A DNA stretch of 64,000 bases, from positions 4,340,001-4,404,000 of the forward strand of contig OZ241901.1 in assembly GCA_965202895.1 (NCBI GenBank), given 5' to 3'. Each line of letters starts with the position of its first letter. Within the stretch, counting starts at the first letter, position 1. Position numbers and translations under genes: made by a program. The notes beneath the pieces are model-generated. The model did not search any database. It worked only from the letters and a program-made list of their open reading frames with translations, and was not told the origin of the DNA. The stretch comes from JAJDXW01 sp965202895 (GTDB taxonomy: Bacteria > Pseudomonadota > Gammaproteobacteria > HK1). This document shows, one piece after another, positions 21,001 through 36,000 of the stretch.

Positions 21001-24000
21001 CGCCGCGATCGTCAGGGTCGTCGCCGTGCTCAGGGTGAAGTCGTCCACGACCGCGCCGGTCCCCGCCGCCGCGGCCACCATCACCGTCACCGCCTCGCTC
21101 GACGGGCCGGACAAGGTCGCGGTCACCGTCGAGACCCCGCCCGTCTCCGAAATCGAAGTGGAAGAGAGCGCCAGCGCCACCGTCGGCAGGGTCTCGTCAT
21201 CCGTCAGGGTCAGCGCCGCGCCCGTCACCGCGCCCGCCCCCTGGCCGTTCGCCAGCGCCGCCGTCACCGTCACGCTCCGCCCCGTGGAACCCTGGTGGAC
21301 CGCGTCGTCCACCGCCGTCACCAACACGGTGTCGGAGGCGGCCGTCGTCGACCCCGCCGCGATCGTGATGGTCGCGTCCGTGCCCACCGTGTAGAGACCC
21401 GAGACCCCCTGCACGGTCACCGTCGAGGGCTCGCTCGACGGGTGCGACAAGGTCGCCGTCACCGTCGAGAGGCCGCCGTTCTCCGAGACCGACGACGGGC
21501 TCAGCGCCAAGGTCGCGATCGGCGCGGAGTCGTCGTCGCGCACCGTCACCCCCGCCCCGGTCACCGCCATCGTCGTCCCGTCCGCCGTCGTCCGGTCGTT
21601 GGCGACCGTCGCGGTCACCGTGCCGGTGCGGTCCGGCTCGTCCTTCGTGTTGTCCGCCGCGACCACCGTCGCGGTGTCCGAGGCCGCCTGCGTCGCCCCC
21701 GCCGCGATCACGATCACCGCGTCCGAGCCCGCCGCCCAGGCCGACCCTGCCGACACCGTCACCGTCGTCGCCGCGCCGGAGGGGTGCGAGAGCCGCGCCG
21801 TCACCGTCGCCACGTTGCCCGACCCGCTCTCCGCGATGCTCGCGGGGTTCAGCGCCAAGGTCACCGTCGGCGGCCCGTCGTCGTCGGTGGTGCTCACCGA
21901 CACGTCCACATCCGTGAGACCGTCGTAGTTGCCGTCACCGCTCGACGGGTCGAGGCGCACGTTCCAGGTCACCGTCCCGTCGTCGACCGGGTCCTGAACA
22001 CCGGTCACCGTCACCGTCTGCGCCGCGTTCCAGGCCGAAGGCGCGAAGGTCAGGGTCGTCGAGGCCGCCGGCGCCCCGCCGCCCGCCGACACCAGCCCCT
22101 CGCCCGTATCCCGGCTCGTCACCGACACCGTCACCGCCTCCGAAGGCTGCGTCCGCAACGCCACCGTGAAGGTCGCCGTCCCCCCCGCCTCCGTCGCCTG
22201 CCCGGTCACCGAGCCCACGTCCAGCCCGTACTCGTTGTCCGCGTTGACCGCGTACACCGTGAGCGCCGAGAGTGCGTCGTAGTTGGAATCCAGGGTGTTC
22301 GCCGTATCCACCGTCACGGAGACGGTGTAGCCCTGGCTGCCGTCGGCCGCCGGCGGCGAATCGTCCACCCCCGTCACCGTCACCGTCTGCGCCGTGCTCC
22401 AGTCGCTCGACGTGAAGGTCAGCACCGCCGGCGCCGCCGTGCCCTCGTCCGTGTCCGAGCTCGCCACGTCGAGCTCCACGTCGCCCGTCGGCTCGCTGTC
22501 CAACGCCACCGTGAACGTCGCCGTCCCGCCCGACTCCGTGGTCCGCAGCCGCGAGGTCGTCGAGGTCGCCGGCGACACCGAGACCCCCGCCGTGTCGTCG
22601 TCGGTCAGGGTCAGGGTCGCGGCGGACGGGTTCGCCACACCGTTGCCGCCCGCCGCCGTGCCCGACACCGTCACGGACTTGTTCGCCGCGTCCACGTCGT
22701 TGCCGTTCGCGGCCACCGTCACCGCGCCCGCGCTCGTCGTCGCCCCCGCCGCGAGGGTCAGGGTCTTCGCCGTGCTCAGGGTGAAGTCCCCCGCCACCGC
22801 CGGCGAAACCGCCGCCGCGGCCACCGTCACCGTCACCGCCTCGCTCGACGGGCCGGAGAGGGTCGCGGTCACCGTCGAGACCCCGTCCGTCTCCGTAATC
22901 GAGGGCGGCGTGAGGACCAGCGCCACCGTCGGCAGGGTCTCGTCGTCGGTCAGGGTCAGGGTCGCGTCCGGCGGGTCCGCGACGCCGTTGCCCCCCGCCG
23001 ACGCGCCGGAGACGGTCACCGACTTGTTCGGCGAATCCACCGCGTTGCCGTTCGCGGTCACCGTCACCGTGCCCGCGCTCGTCGTCGCCCCCGCCGCGAT
23101 GGTCAGGGTCGTCGCCGTGCTCAGGGTGAAGTCGTCCACGACCGCCCCGGCCCCCGCCGACGCGGCCACGGTCACCGTCACCGCCTCGCTCGACGGGCCG
23201 GAGAGGGTCGCGGTCACCGTCGAGATACCGCCTTCCTCCGTAATCGACGAAGGTGTGAGCGCCAGCGCCGCCGTGGGCAAGGCATCGTCGTCTTCCAGGG
23301 TCAGGGTCACGGCCGGCGGGTCCGCGACGCTGTTGCCGCCTGCCGCCGCGCCCGAGACGGTCACCGACTTGTTCGGCGAATCCACCGCGTTGCCGTTCGC
23401 CGTCACCGTCACCAAGCCCGCGCTGGTGGTCGCGTTGGCCGCGAAGGTCAGCGTCGTCGCCGTACTCAAGGTGAAGTCGCCCGACGCCGCGCCGGCTCCC
23501 GACGCCGCGGCCACCGTCACCGTCACCGCCTCGCTCGACGGGCCAGACAAGGTCGCGGTCACCGTCGAAACACCGCCCGTCTCCGAAATCGACGTGTCGG
23601 AGAGCGCCAGCGCGACCGTCGGCAGCGTCTCGTCGTCCTCCAGGGTCAGGGTCACGTTCGGCGGGTTCGCGACGCTGTTGCCGCCCGCCGCGGTTCCCGA
23701 GACCGTCACCGACTTGTTCGGCGAATCCACCGCGTTGCCGTTCGCCGTCACCGTCACCAGGCCCGCGCTCGTCGTCGCTCCCGCCGCGAAGGTCAGCGTC
23801 GCCGCCGTGCTCAAGGTGAAGTCCGCCGCCACCGCCCCGGCCCCCGCGACGGCTGCCACCGTCACCGTCACCGCTTCGCTCGATGGGCCGGAGAGCGTCG
23901 CCGTCACCGTCGATACCCCGCCCGTCTCCGTGACCGACGAAGACGACAACACGAGCGCCACCGTCGGCAACGTCTCGTCATCCGTCAGGGTCAGGGTCAC

Positions 24001-27000
24001 GTTCGGCGGGTTCGCCACACTGTTGCCGCCCGCCGCGGTCCCCGAGACCGTCACAGACTTGTTCGGCGAATCCACCGTGTTGCCGTTCGCCGTCACCGTC
24101 ACCAGGCCCGTGCTGGTGGTCGCGTTGGCCGCGATGGTCAGCGTCGTCGCCGTGCTCAGGGTGAAGTCGTCCACGACCGCCCCGGCCCCCGCGGCCGCTC
24201 CCACCGTCACCGTCACCGCTTCGCTCGACGGGCCGGAGAGCGTCGCCGTCACCGTCGAGAGCCCGCCCGTCTCCGAAATCGACGAAGACGACAGCACCAG
24301 CGCCGCCATCGGCAGCGTCTCGTCGTCGCTCAAGGTCAGCGCCGCACCCGTCACCGCCCCCGCGCCCTGGCCGTTGGCCAGCGCCGCCGTCACCGTCACG
24401 CTGCGCCCCGCGCTCCCTTGGTGGATGCTGTCGTCCACCGCCGTCACCAACACCGTGTCGGAGGCGGCCGTCGTCGACCCCGCCGCGATCGTGATGGTCG
24501 CGTCCGTGCCCACCGTGTAGGAACCGGAGACCGCCGACACGGTCACCGTCGAAGGCTGGCTCGACGGGTGCGACAAGGTCGCCGTCACCGTCGAGATCCC
24601 GCCGTTCTCCGAGACCGACGACGGATTCAGCGCCAAGGTCGCGGTCGGCGCAGGGTCGTCGTCCGTGATGGTCAGGGTGGCGCCCGTCACCGTCATGGTC
24701 GTCGAGTCCGCCGCCGCCCGGTCGTTCGTGATGGTCGCGGTCACCGTGCCCGTCCGGTCCGGCTCGTCCGTCGCGTTGTCCACCACCGCCACCGTCGCCG
24801 TGTCCGTGCTCGTCGTGTCGCCGGCCGCGATGACGACGGCAGCGTCCGCGCCGGCGCCCACCGTCCAGGCCCCGGAGACCGGCGCGACCGTCACCGTGGT
24901 CGCCGCACCCGAGGGGTGCGACAGCCGCGCGGTCACCGTCGCCACGTTGCCCGTCCCGCTCTCCGCGATGCTCGACGGGTTCAGCGCCAGGGTCACCGTC
25001 GGCGGGCCGTCGTCGTCGGTGGTGCTCACCGACACGTCCTCGTCCAGGAGACCGTCGTAGTTGCCGTCGCCGCTCGACGGGTCGAGGCGCACGTTCCAAC
25101 TCACCGTCCCGTCGTCGACCGGGTCCTGCACCCCCGTCACCGTCACCGTCTGCGCCGTGCTCCAGGCCGCCGCCGCGAAGGTCAGGGTCGTCGAGGCCGC
25201 CGGCGCCCCGCCGCCCGCCGACACCAGCCCCTCACCCGTATCCCGGCTCGACACCGCCACCGTCACCGCCGCCGAGGGTTGCGTCCGCAGCGCCACCGTG
25301 AACGTCGCCGTCCCCCCCGACTCCGTCGCCTGCCCCGTCACCGAGCCCACGTCCAGCCCGTATTCGTTGTCCGAATTGACCGCGTACACGGTCAGCGCCG
25401 AGAGCGCGTCGTAGTTCGCGTCCGCCGTGCTCGTCTGGTCGATGGTCAAGGTGACGGTGTAGCCCTGGCTGCCGTCGGCCGCCGGCGGGTTGTCGTCCAC
25501 CCCCGTCAGGGTCACCGTCTGCGCCGTGCTCCAGTTGTTCGACGTGAAGGTCAGGGTCGCCGGCATCACCGTGCCCTCGTCCGTGTCCGTGCTCGCCACG
25601 TCGAGCGCCACGTCCCCCGTGGGCTCGCTGTCCAACGCCACCGTGAACGTCGCCGTCCCCCCCGACTCCGTGGTCCGCAGCCGGCTCGTCGTCGAGGTCG
25701 CCGGCGACACCGAGACCCCCGCCGTGTCGTCGTCGCTCAGGGTCAGGGTCGCGGCGGACGGGTTCGCGACGCTGTTGCCGCCCGCCGCCGTGCCCGACAC
25801 CGTCACCGACTTGTTCGCCGCGTCCACGTCGTTGCCGTTCGCGGCCACCGTCACCAGCCCCGCGCTCGTCGTCGCCCCCGCCGCGAGGGTCAGGGTCGTC
25901 GCCGTGCTCAGGGCGAAGTCGCCCGCCACCGCGCCCGTCGAGGCCACCGCCGCCGCCGCCACGGTCACCGTCACCGCCTCGCTCGACGGGCCGGAGAGGG
26001 TCGCGGTCACCGTCGAAACCCCATTCGTCTCCGAAATCGAGGTCGGCGTGAGGACCAGCGCCACCGTCGGCAGGGTCTCGTCATCGGTCAGGGTCAGGGT
26101 CGCGTCCGGCGGGTCCGCGACGCCGTTGCCGCCTGCCGACGCGCCCGAGACGGTCACCGATTTGTTCGGCGAGTCCACCGCGTTGCCGTTCGCGGTCACC
26201 GTCACCACGCCCGCGCTCACCGTCGCCCCCGCCGCGATCGTCAGCGTCGTCCCGGACTGCGTGAAATCCCCCGCGACCGCGCCGGCTCCCGCGACCGCGG
26301 CCACCGTCACCGTCACCGCGGCGCTCGACTTGCCCGACAACCGCGCCGTCACCGTCGAAACCCCGCCCGTCTCCGTAATCGACGTGGAGGAGAGCGCCAG
26401 CGCCACCGTCGGCAAGGCGTCGTCGTCCGTCAGCGTCAGCGTCACGTTCGGCGGGTTCGAGACCCCGTTGCCGCCCGCCGCGGCGCCTGAGACCGTCACC
26501 GTCTTGTTGGGCGAATCCACGTCGTTGCCGTTCGCCGTCACCGTCACCACGCCCGTGCTGGCGGTCGCGCCCGCCGCGAAGGTCAGGGTCGCCGCCGTGC
26601 TCAAGGTGAAGTCCGCCGCGACCGCCCCGGTCCCGGCGGCTGCCGCCACCGTCACCGTCACCGCTTCGCTCGACGGGCCGGAGAGCGTCGCCGTCACCGT
26701 CGAGATCCCGCCCGTCTCCGAAATCGACGAATCGGAGAGCGCCAGCGCCACCGTCGGCAAGGCGTCGTCGTCCTCCAGGGTCAGGGTCACGGCCGGCGGG
26801 GCCGCGACCCCGTTGCCCCCCGCCGCGGTTCCCGAGACCGTCACCGACTTGTTGGGCGAATCCACCGCGTTGCCGTTCGCGGTCACCGTCACCAAGCCCG
26901 TGCTGGTGGTCGCATTGGCCGCGAAGGTCAGGGTCGCCGCCGTGCTCAAGGTGAAGTCCGCCGCGACCGCCCCGGCCCCCGCCGCTGCCGCCACCGTCAC

Positions 27001-30000
27001 CGTCACCGCGGCGCTCGACGGGCCGGAGAGCGTCGCCGTGACCGTCGAAACCCCGCCCGTCTCCGAAATCGACGCGGCGGAGAGCGCCAGCGCCACCGTC
27101 GGCAAGGCGTCGTCGTCCTCCAGGGTCAGGATCACGTTCGGCGGGGCCGCGACCCCGTTGCCCCCCGACGCGGTTCCCGAGACGGTCACCGACTTGTTCG
27201 GCGAATCCACAGCGTTGCCGTTCGCCGTCACCGTCACCAAACCGGCGCTCGTCGTCCGTCCCGCCGCGATGGTCAGGGTCGTCGCCGTGCTCAGGGTGAA
27301 GTCGTCCACGACCGCCCCGGTCCCCGCCGCCGCGGCCACCGTCACCGTCACCGCCGCGCTCGACGGACCGGAGAGCTCCGCCGTCACCGTCGCAACCCCG
27401 CCCGTCTCCGTAATCGACGAAGACGACAGCGCCAGCGCCACCGTCGGCAGGGCCTCGTCGTCGCTCAAGGTCAGCGCCGCGCCCGTCACCGCGCCCGCGC
27501 CCTGCCCGTTGGCCAGCGCCGCCGACACCGTCGCCGTCCGCCCGGCCGAGCCCTGGTGGACCGCGTCGTCCACCGCCGTCACCAGCACCGTGTCGGAGGC
27601 GGCCGTGGTGGCGCCCGCCGCGATGGTGATCGTCGCGTCCGTGCCCACCGTGTAGAAGCCGGAAGCCGCCGACACCGTCACCGTCGAGGGCTCGCTCGAC
27701 GGGTGCGACAAGGTCGCCGTCACCGTCGCAATCCCGCCGTTCTCCGACACCGACGACGGGTCCAGCGCCAGCGCCGCCGTCGGCGCGGGGTCGTCGTCGG
27801 TGATGGTCAAGGTCGCCCCCGTCACCGTCATGGTCGTCGAGTCCGCCGCCGCCCGGTCGTTGGCGACCGTCGCCGTCACCGTCGGCGTGCGGTCCGGCTC
27901 GTCCGTGGTGTTGTCCACCGCCGCCACCGTCGCGGTATCGGAGGCGTTCGTCGTCGCGCCTGCCGCGATCACGATCGTCGCGTCCGCGCCCACCGTCCAG
28001 GCCCCGGAGACCGGCGCCACCGTCACCGTGGTCGCCGCCCCGGACGGGTGCGAGAGCCGCGCCGTCACCGTCGCCGCGTTGCCCGTCCCGCTCTCCGCGA
28101 TGCTCGACGGGTTCAGCGCCAGGGTCACCGTCGGCGGGCCGTCGTCGTCGGTGGTGCTCACCGACACGTCCTCGTCCAAGAGACCGTCGTAGCTCGAGTC
28201 GCCGCTCGACGGGTCGAGGCGCACGTTCCAGGCCGCCGTCCCGTCGTCGACCGGGTCCTGCACCCCGGTCACCGTCACCGTCTGCGCCGTGCTCCAGGCC
28301 GCCGGCGCGAAGGTCAGGGTCGTCGAGGCGGCCGGCGCCCCGGCGCCCGCGGACACCAGCCCCTCGCCCGGATCCCGGCTCGTCACCGACACCGTCACCG
28401 CCGCCGAGGGCCGGGTCAGCAGCGCCACCGTGAAGGTCGCCGCGCCCCCCGCCTCCGTCGCCTGGCCCGTCACCGAGCCCACGTCCAGGCCGAACTCGTT
28501 GTCCGAATTGACCGCGTACACCGTGACCGCCGAGAGCGCGTCGTAGTTGGAATCCGCGGTGTTCGCCGTATCCACCGTCAGGGTGACGGTGTAGCCCTGG
28601 CTGCCGTCGGCCGCGGGCGGTGAGTCGTCCACCCCGGTCAGGGTCACCGTCTGCGCCGTGCTCCAGTCGCTCGACGTGAAGGTCAGCACCGCCGGCGCCG
28701 CCGTGCCCTCGGCCGTGTCCGAGCTCGCCACGTCGAGCGCCACGTCCCCCGTGGGCTCGCTGTCCAACCGCACGGTGAACGTCGCCGTCCCCCCCGACTC
28801 CGTGGTCCGCAGCCGCGAGGTCGTCGACGTCGCCGGCGATACCGAGACCCCCGCCGTGTCGTCGTCCGTCAGGGTCACGGCCCTGCCCTTTCGGACCAGG
28901 GTACTCCCGCTGTCCTGTAGCGCATCGCTCCTCAGACCCAGCGGGTTCCTGATGTTCAAAGTGAACGCCGCGTCGTAATCGGCCGCGTCCACGTCGTTGT
29001 CCACCGCGGTGATCGTGATGGTGTCCGCGCTCGTCGTCGCGCCCGCCGCGATCACGATGGCCGCGTCCGCGGGGACCGACAGGCGCCCCGTCTCCACCGT
29101 CGCCGTCACCGTCGTCGCCGCGCCCGAGGGATGCGACAAGGCCACGCTCACCGTCGTCTTCCCGCCGTTCTCCGCAATCGCGCCGGACGGCGAATACGTT
29201 ACCGTCGGGAACGGAATCGCCTCGTCGTCGGTCAGGGTCAGCGCCGCCCCGGTCACCGCGCCCGCGCCCTGGCCGTTGGCCAGCGCCGCGGTCACCGTCA
29301 CCGTGCGGCCGGCGCTCCCCTGGTGGACGGCGTCATCGGCGTTCGCAACCACGATCACCGCCGTGTCCGAGACGCTCGCCGTGGCCCCGGCGGGGATCAC
29401 GATGGTCGCGTCGGCGCCCACCGTGTAGAGGCCCGAGTCCCCCGCCGTCACCGTGACGGTCGAGGCCGCCGACGACGGATGCGAGAGCTGCGCCGTCACC
29501 GTCACCGCTCCGCCCGCGGCCTCTTCGACCGACGACGGCGCGAGCGACAGCACCACCGCCGGCGCGTCGTCGTCGTCCTCAATGGTGAGGGTCAGGCCGC
29601 CCGGGCTCGCCGCCCCCAGGCGGTTGGCGGCCGTTCCCGAGACGTCCACCCGCTTGTCCGGCGAATCGGTCGCGTCGTTCAACGCGGTGATCGTCACCAC
29701 GTCCGTGGTCGTCGTGGCGGTCGCCGCGATGGTGAGGGTCGCGCCGTCCTGCGAGAAGTCGCCGGACACCGCCCCGGCCCCGGCCGCCGCCGCGACGGTG
29801 ACCGTCGTGGCCACGCTCGACGCCTGGTCCAGGGTCGCGGTCACCGTCGCCACCCCGCCGTTCTCCGAGATCGTGGACGACGACAGCGAGAGCGTGACCG
29901 CCGGCGCGTCGTCGTCCACGATCGCCAGCGCCGCATCGGAGGGGTCCGCCACGCCGCGCCCGCCCGTCGCCGCGCCCGCGACGGCCACCTGCCGGTCCGG

Positions 30001-33000
30001 CCCGTCCCCGGCGGCGTCGCGGGCCGTGATCGTCACCACGCCCGCGCTCGCCGTCTCCCCCGCCGCGACGGTCAGGGTCGCCGCCGCGCTCAGGGTGAAG
30101 TCCGTGCCCGCCCCGGGAGACGCGGACACCGTGATCGTCACCGCGGCGCTCGACGGGCGGGAGAGCGAGGCGGTCACCGTCGCCACCCCGCCGTTCTCCG
30201 AGATCGAGGCCGGCGTCAGCACCAGCGAAGCCACCGGCAGCGGGTCGTCGTCGGCGAGGACCAGGGTCGCGGCGGCCACCGTGCCCGCGCCCTGGCCGTT
30301 GGACAGCCTGCCCGAGACGGTGACGCGCTTGTCCGGCGCGTCCGCGGGGTCGTCCACGGCCGTGATCGTCACCGTCCCGGCGCTGGCCGTCGCCCCCGCC
30401 GCGACGGTCAGGGCCGCCGGGCTCGACAGGGTGAAGTCGCCGGCCTCCGCGCCCGTGGACGATACCGGCGCCGCCGACACCGCGATCGTCGACTCCGCGC
30501 TCGACGGGTGCGACAAGGTCGCGGTCACCGTCGCCACCCCGCCGTCCTCGCCGATCGACGCCGGGGACAGCGCCAGGGTCGCCGACGGCGCGTCGTCGTC
30601 GTCCTCGATCGTTCCGGCCGCGGTCTGCGCGCCTTCCGCGACGGTGGCGTCGACGGGGTCGCTCAGGGTCACCCGCACCGTCTCGTCCGGCTCGTCCGCG
30701 GTGTCGCCCCGCACCGTGACCTCGACGGTCTTCGTGGTCTCCCCCGCCGCGAAGGTCAGGGTCCCGGCGGCCAGCGCCGTGTAGTCCTCGTTCGACGCCG
30801 CCGTGCCGTCGCCGGCGTCCGCGTAGCGCACCGTCACCTGCTTCCCGCTCGCCGCGTCCAGGCCCACCACGAAGGAGAGCACGGCCCCCGCGGCCCCCTC
30901 CGAGACGCGCGGCGAGGAGAGGGAGAGCGCCGGCGGGTCGTCGTCGTCCGCGATCGCCAGGATCGCGTCCGTCACCGCCATCGTCGTGCCGTCCGCGGCG
31001 GCCCGGGCGTTGTCGATCGCCGCGGTCACCGCCACCGATCCGTCCGGCTCGTCCACCGTGTCGCCGTTCGCCGTCACCGTCACCGTGCCCGAGCTCGTCG
31101 TCGCCCCCGCCGCGACGGTCAGGGCCGCCGGGCTCGACAGCGTGAAGTCGCCCGCCTCCGTGTCCGCCCCCGCCGACGCCGCCACCGTCACCGTCGTCGC
31201 CGCGCCGGAGGGGTGCGAGAGCCGCGCCGTCACCGTCGCCACGCCGCCGGATTCCGAAACCGACGCCGGGTCCAGCGCCATCGTCACCGTCGGCGGATCG
31301 TCGTCGTCGGTGGTGGTCACCGCCACGTCCTCGTCGGCGAGGCCGCCGTAGCTCGCATCCCCGCTCGCCGGGTCGAGGCGCACGCTCCAGGCCGCCGTCC
31401 CGTCGTCGATCGGGTCCTGCACCCCGGTCACCGTCACCGTCAGCGCCGTGTTCCAGGCCGAAGGCGCGAAGGTGAGCGCGGACGGCGATACCGACCCCTC
31501 GCCCGGGTCCCGGCTCGTGACCGCCACCGTCACCGCCGCCGACGGCTGCGTCAGCAGCGCCACCGTGAACGTCGCCGTCCCGCCCGCCTCCGTCGCCTGC
31601 CCGCTGACCGCACCCACGTCCAGGCCGTGCAGGTTGTCCACGTTGACCGCATAGACCGTGACCGCGGAGAGCGCGTCGTACTTCGCGTCCGCGGTGTCCG
31701 TCCGGTCCACGGTCAGGGTGACGGTGTAGTTCGCGTCGTCGCCGGCCAGGCTGTCGGCGACCCCGGTGAGGGTCACCGTCTGCACATCGCTCCAGTCCGC
31801 AGGCGTGAAGGTCAGGGTCGACGGCGCCGCCGTGCCTTCGGTCGTGTCCGCGCTCGCCACGTCGAGCGCCACGTTCCCCGTCGGCTCGCTGTCCAGCTTC
31901 ACCGTGAACGCCGCCGTCCCGCCCGACTCCGTCGTCCGCAGCCGGCTCGACGTCGACGTCGCCGGGTCCACCGCGATCCCCGCCGTGTCGTCGTCGTCGA
32001 GGACGATCCAGATGGCCGGATTCGACGTCAACAGGCCTTGGGCGTTCACCGCACTCAAGACGATCCTCGTCGTGACTTCACTGGCCGCGTCCACGTCGTT
32101 GTCCACCGCGGTGAACACGATGGTGTCCGCGCTCGCCGTCGCCCCCGCCGCAATCACGATGGCCGCGTCCGCGGGCGCGGCCAGACGCCCCGAGTCCACC
32201 TGGTCCACCGTCACCGTCGTCGCCGCGCTCGACGGATGCGACAACCTCACCCTCACCGTCGTCGTCCCGCCGTTCTCCGAAATCGCGCCTTGCGCGCCAA
32301 TGGCAGGTTGCGGCGGGGTCTCGTCGTCGGTCAGGGTCAGCGTCGCGCCGCTCACCGTCCCCGCGCCCTGGCCGTTCGCCAGGGTCGCGGTCACCGTCAG
32401 CGTCCGGTTCGGCTCGTCCGTACGGTTGTCCACCGCGATGACCGTCGCCGTGTCCGCCGCGTTCGTCGTCGCCCCCGCCGCGATCACGATGGTCGCGTCC
32501 GCGCCCACCGTGTAGAGGCCCGCCGCCCCCGACCCCGCCGTCACCGTCACCGTCGTCGCCGCACTCGACGGGCGCGACAGGGTCGCGCTCACCGTCGCCA
32601 CGCCGCCGTTCTCCGACACCGACGACGGGCTCAGCGACAGCGCCGCATCCGGCGCCGGGTCGTCGTCGCGGATGGTTCCGAAGGTGGTCCTGGCCCCGCC
32701 CCCGAAGTCCGCGTTCACCGCCGAGCTCAGATCCATCTGGACGGTTTCGTCCGGCTCGTCCGCCGCATCGCCCCTCACCGTCACGTCGTACGTCCTGGCC
32801 GTCTCCCCCGGCGCGAAGGTCAGCATGCCGCCGGGCGCGGTGTAGTCCGTATTCCGGGTCGCCGTGCCGCCGAACGTGTCCCCCCACCGCACCGTCACCG
32901 TGCTCGTGCTCGCCGGGACCAGCCGCACGGTGAAGCGCAGCGCCGCCGTCGTTCCGGACGCCCCTTCGGCCACGCTCGGCGAGTCCATCGACAGCGACGG

Positions 33001-36000
33001 CAGGCCGTCGTCGTCCCAGATGACGCCGACGCCGACGCCGCCGGCGGCGAGGGTCGCGTTCACGGGCGCGCCCAGGGCGATCGCCACCGTCTCGTTCCGC
33101 TCGTCGTCGGTGTCGCCCCGCACCGCCACGTCGAGGTACTTCGCGGTCACCCCCGCCGCGAAGGTCAGGGCGCCGGCGGCGTGCGCCGTGTAGTCCGTCC
33201 CCGACGCCGCGGTGCCGGTCCCCGCGTCCGCATGGTCCACCGTCACCTGCCGCCCGCTCGCCGCGTCCAGGGTCACCGCGAAGGTGAGGGTCGTATCGCC
33301 GCCGTTCCCCTCGACCACGGACGGCGAGGAGATCGAGATCGCCGGCGGGTCGTCGTCGTTCGTGATGGTCCCCGTCGCCCGGGTCGCGCCCAGGGTCGCG
33401 TTCACCGGGGCGCTCAGCGCCACCACCACCGTCTCGTCCGGCTCGTCCAGCGCGTCGCCGAGCACCGTCACCGGGATCGTCCCGCTGGTGGCGCCGGCGG
33501 CGATGGCCAGCGTCCCGGCGGTGAGCGCCGCGTAGTCCGTCCCCGGCGCCGCGGTGCCGGTTCCCGCGTCCCGATAGCGCACCGTCACCTGCTGGACGCT
33601 CGCCTCGCTCAGGGTCACCGTGAAGCGCAGGGTCACGCCGCCGGCGTCGCCCTCCTCGACGACCGGCGACGAGATCGCGATCGCCGGCCCGTCGTCGTCC
33701 CGGATCGTCCCGGTCCCCGACGACGCGCCCAGCACCGCGCCGACGGCGCCGCTCAGGGTGAGCACCACCGTCTCGTTGGGCTCGTCGTCGGTGTCGCCCT
33801 TCACCGTCACGTCGAGGGTCTTCACGGTCTCCCCCGCCGCGAAGGTCAGCGTGCCGCCGGCCAGCGCCGCGTAGTCCGTCCCCGACGTCGCGGCGCCCGT
33901 GCCCGCATCCGCCCACGCCACCTCCACCGGCCCCGCGCTCGGCGTGCTCAGGGTCACCGCGAAGCGCAAGGTCGCGTCGCCGGAGTCGCCCTCCGCCACC
34001 TCCGTCGACGAGATCGAGATCGTCGACGCATCGTCGTCGAGGATCGTGCCGGCGCCCGACGCCGTGCCCAGCCGCGCGTTCACGGGGGCGCTCAGGGCCA
34101 CCGCCACGGTCTCGTCCGCCTCGTCCACCGGGTCGCCCCGCACCGCCGCGTCGACGGTCTTCACGGTCTCCCCCGGGGCGAACGTCAGGGTCCCGCCCGC
34201 GAGGGCCGTGTAGTCGGTCCCCGACGCCGCGGTCCCCGTTCCCGCATCCGCCCACGCCACCGTCACCTGCTTCCCGCTCGCCGCGTCCAGGGTCACCGCG
34301 AAGGCGAGGGTCGCCTCCCCGCGGTCGCCCTCCGCCACCCTCGGCGACGAGATCGACACCGCCGGCGCGGGGTCGTCGTCCGCGATCGTCCCCGTGCCCG
34401 ACCCCGTGCCCAGGGTCGCGTCGGACGGGCCGCTCAGCGCCACCACCACCGTCTCGTCCGGCTCGTCCGTCCCGTCGCCGCGCACGGTCGCGTCGACGGT
34501 CTTCACGGTCTCCCCCGCCGCGAAGGTCAGGGTCCCGCCCGCGAGGGCCGCGTAGTCGGCCCCCGACGCCGCGGTCCCCGTCCCCGCATCCGCCCAGGCC
34601 ACCGTCACCTGCCGCTCGCTCGCCGGGCTCAGCCGCACCGTGAAGCGCAAGGTCGCATCGCCGGAGTCGCCCTCCGCCACCCTCGGCGACGAGATCGAGA
34701 GCGCCGGCCCGCCGTCGTCGTCCACGATCGTCCCCGTCCCCTCCGCCGTGCCCAGGGTCGCGTTCACCGGGGCGCTCAGCGCCACCACCACCGTCTCGTC
34801 CCCCTCGTCGTCCGCATCGCCGGCCACCGCCACGTCGAGGGTCTTCGTGGTCTCCCCCGCCGCGAGGGTGAGCGTGCCGGCGGCGAGCGCGGTGTAGTCC
34901 GTCCCCGCGGCCGCCGTGCCGCCGGTCCCCTCCGCGTAGTCGACCGTCACCTGCTTCCCGCTCGCCGCGTCCAGCCCCACCGCGAACGACAGCGTCGCGG
35001 CGGCGCCCGCCGCCCCCTCCGCCACCGTCGGCGACGAGATCGACACCGCCGGGGGGTCGTCGCCGTCGGTGATCGTCCCCGTGCCCGTTCCCGTGCCCAG
35101 GGTCGCGTTCACCGGGCCGCTCAGCGCCACCACCACCGTCTCGTCCGCCTCGTCCTTATCGTCGCCGAACACCACCACGGAAGGGATGCTCTTCGCGGTC
35201 TCCCCCGGGGCGAAGGTCAGCGTGCCGTCTCCGCGCCAGCGGTAGTCCGCCCCCGCCCGGAACGTCCCCTCGCTCGCCGTGCCGCCCGTCCCCTCCGCGT
35301 AGTCCACCGTCACCACCCGGCGGCTCGCCGCGTCCAGGGTCACCGCGAACGACATCACCGCCCAGGGGTCGGACGCCGCCCCCTCCGCCACCGTCGGCGA
35401 CGAGATCGACACCGCCGGACCGTCGTCGTCCACCACGGTCACCGCCACCTCGCCGGCGGCGATGCCGGCCGGGCCGTAGTCTCCGCCCGTCACCGCATGG
35501 GTCAGCACCGCCCTCCCGTCCGCGTCGTCGTCGTCCTCCGCCGCGCGCACCGTCACCGTCTGCGCCGTATCCCAGTTCGCGGACGTGAAGGACAGCGCGC
35601 CCTGGTCCCCGGCCTCGTTCCCGTCCGCGTCCACCGCGACCCCGCCGCCCGCGCCCCCCACCGTCACCGTCACCGTCCCCACCGGCGCGGTGTCCAGCAC
35701 CACCGTGTACGTCGCGCTCGCGTTCTCGTTCACCGACAGCGCCGACGCGCCCAGCGTCACCCCCCGCTCGTCGCCGTCGCGGACCGTGAACGACACCAGC
35801 GCGGAGGGCGCCGCCCCGTAGTCCGCCCCGGACGGGTCGTGGGTGAGGGTGACGGCCTCGTCCGCCCCGTCGGCGTCCGTCGCCGCGCGCACCGTCACCG
35901 TCTGCGCCGTGCTCCAATTCGAGCCGGTGAAGACCAGCGTGTTCTGGTCGCCGGGCGAGTTCGAGTCCGTATCGACCGCCACGCTCGCGCCGCCGCCGGT

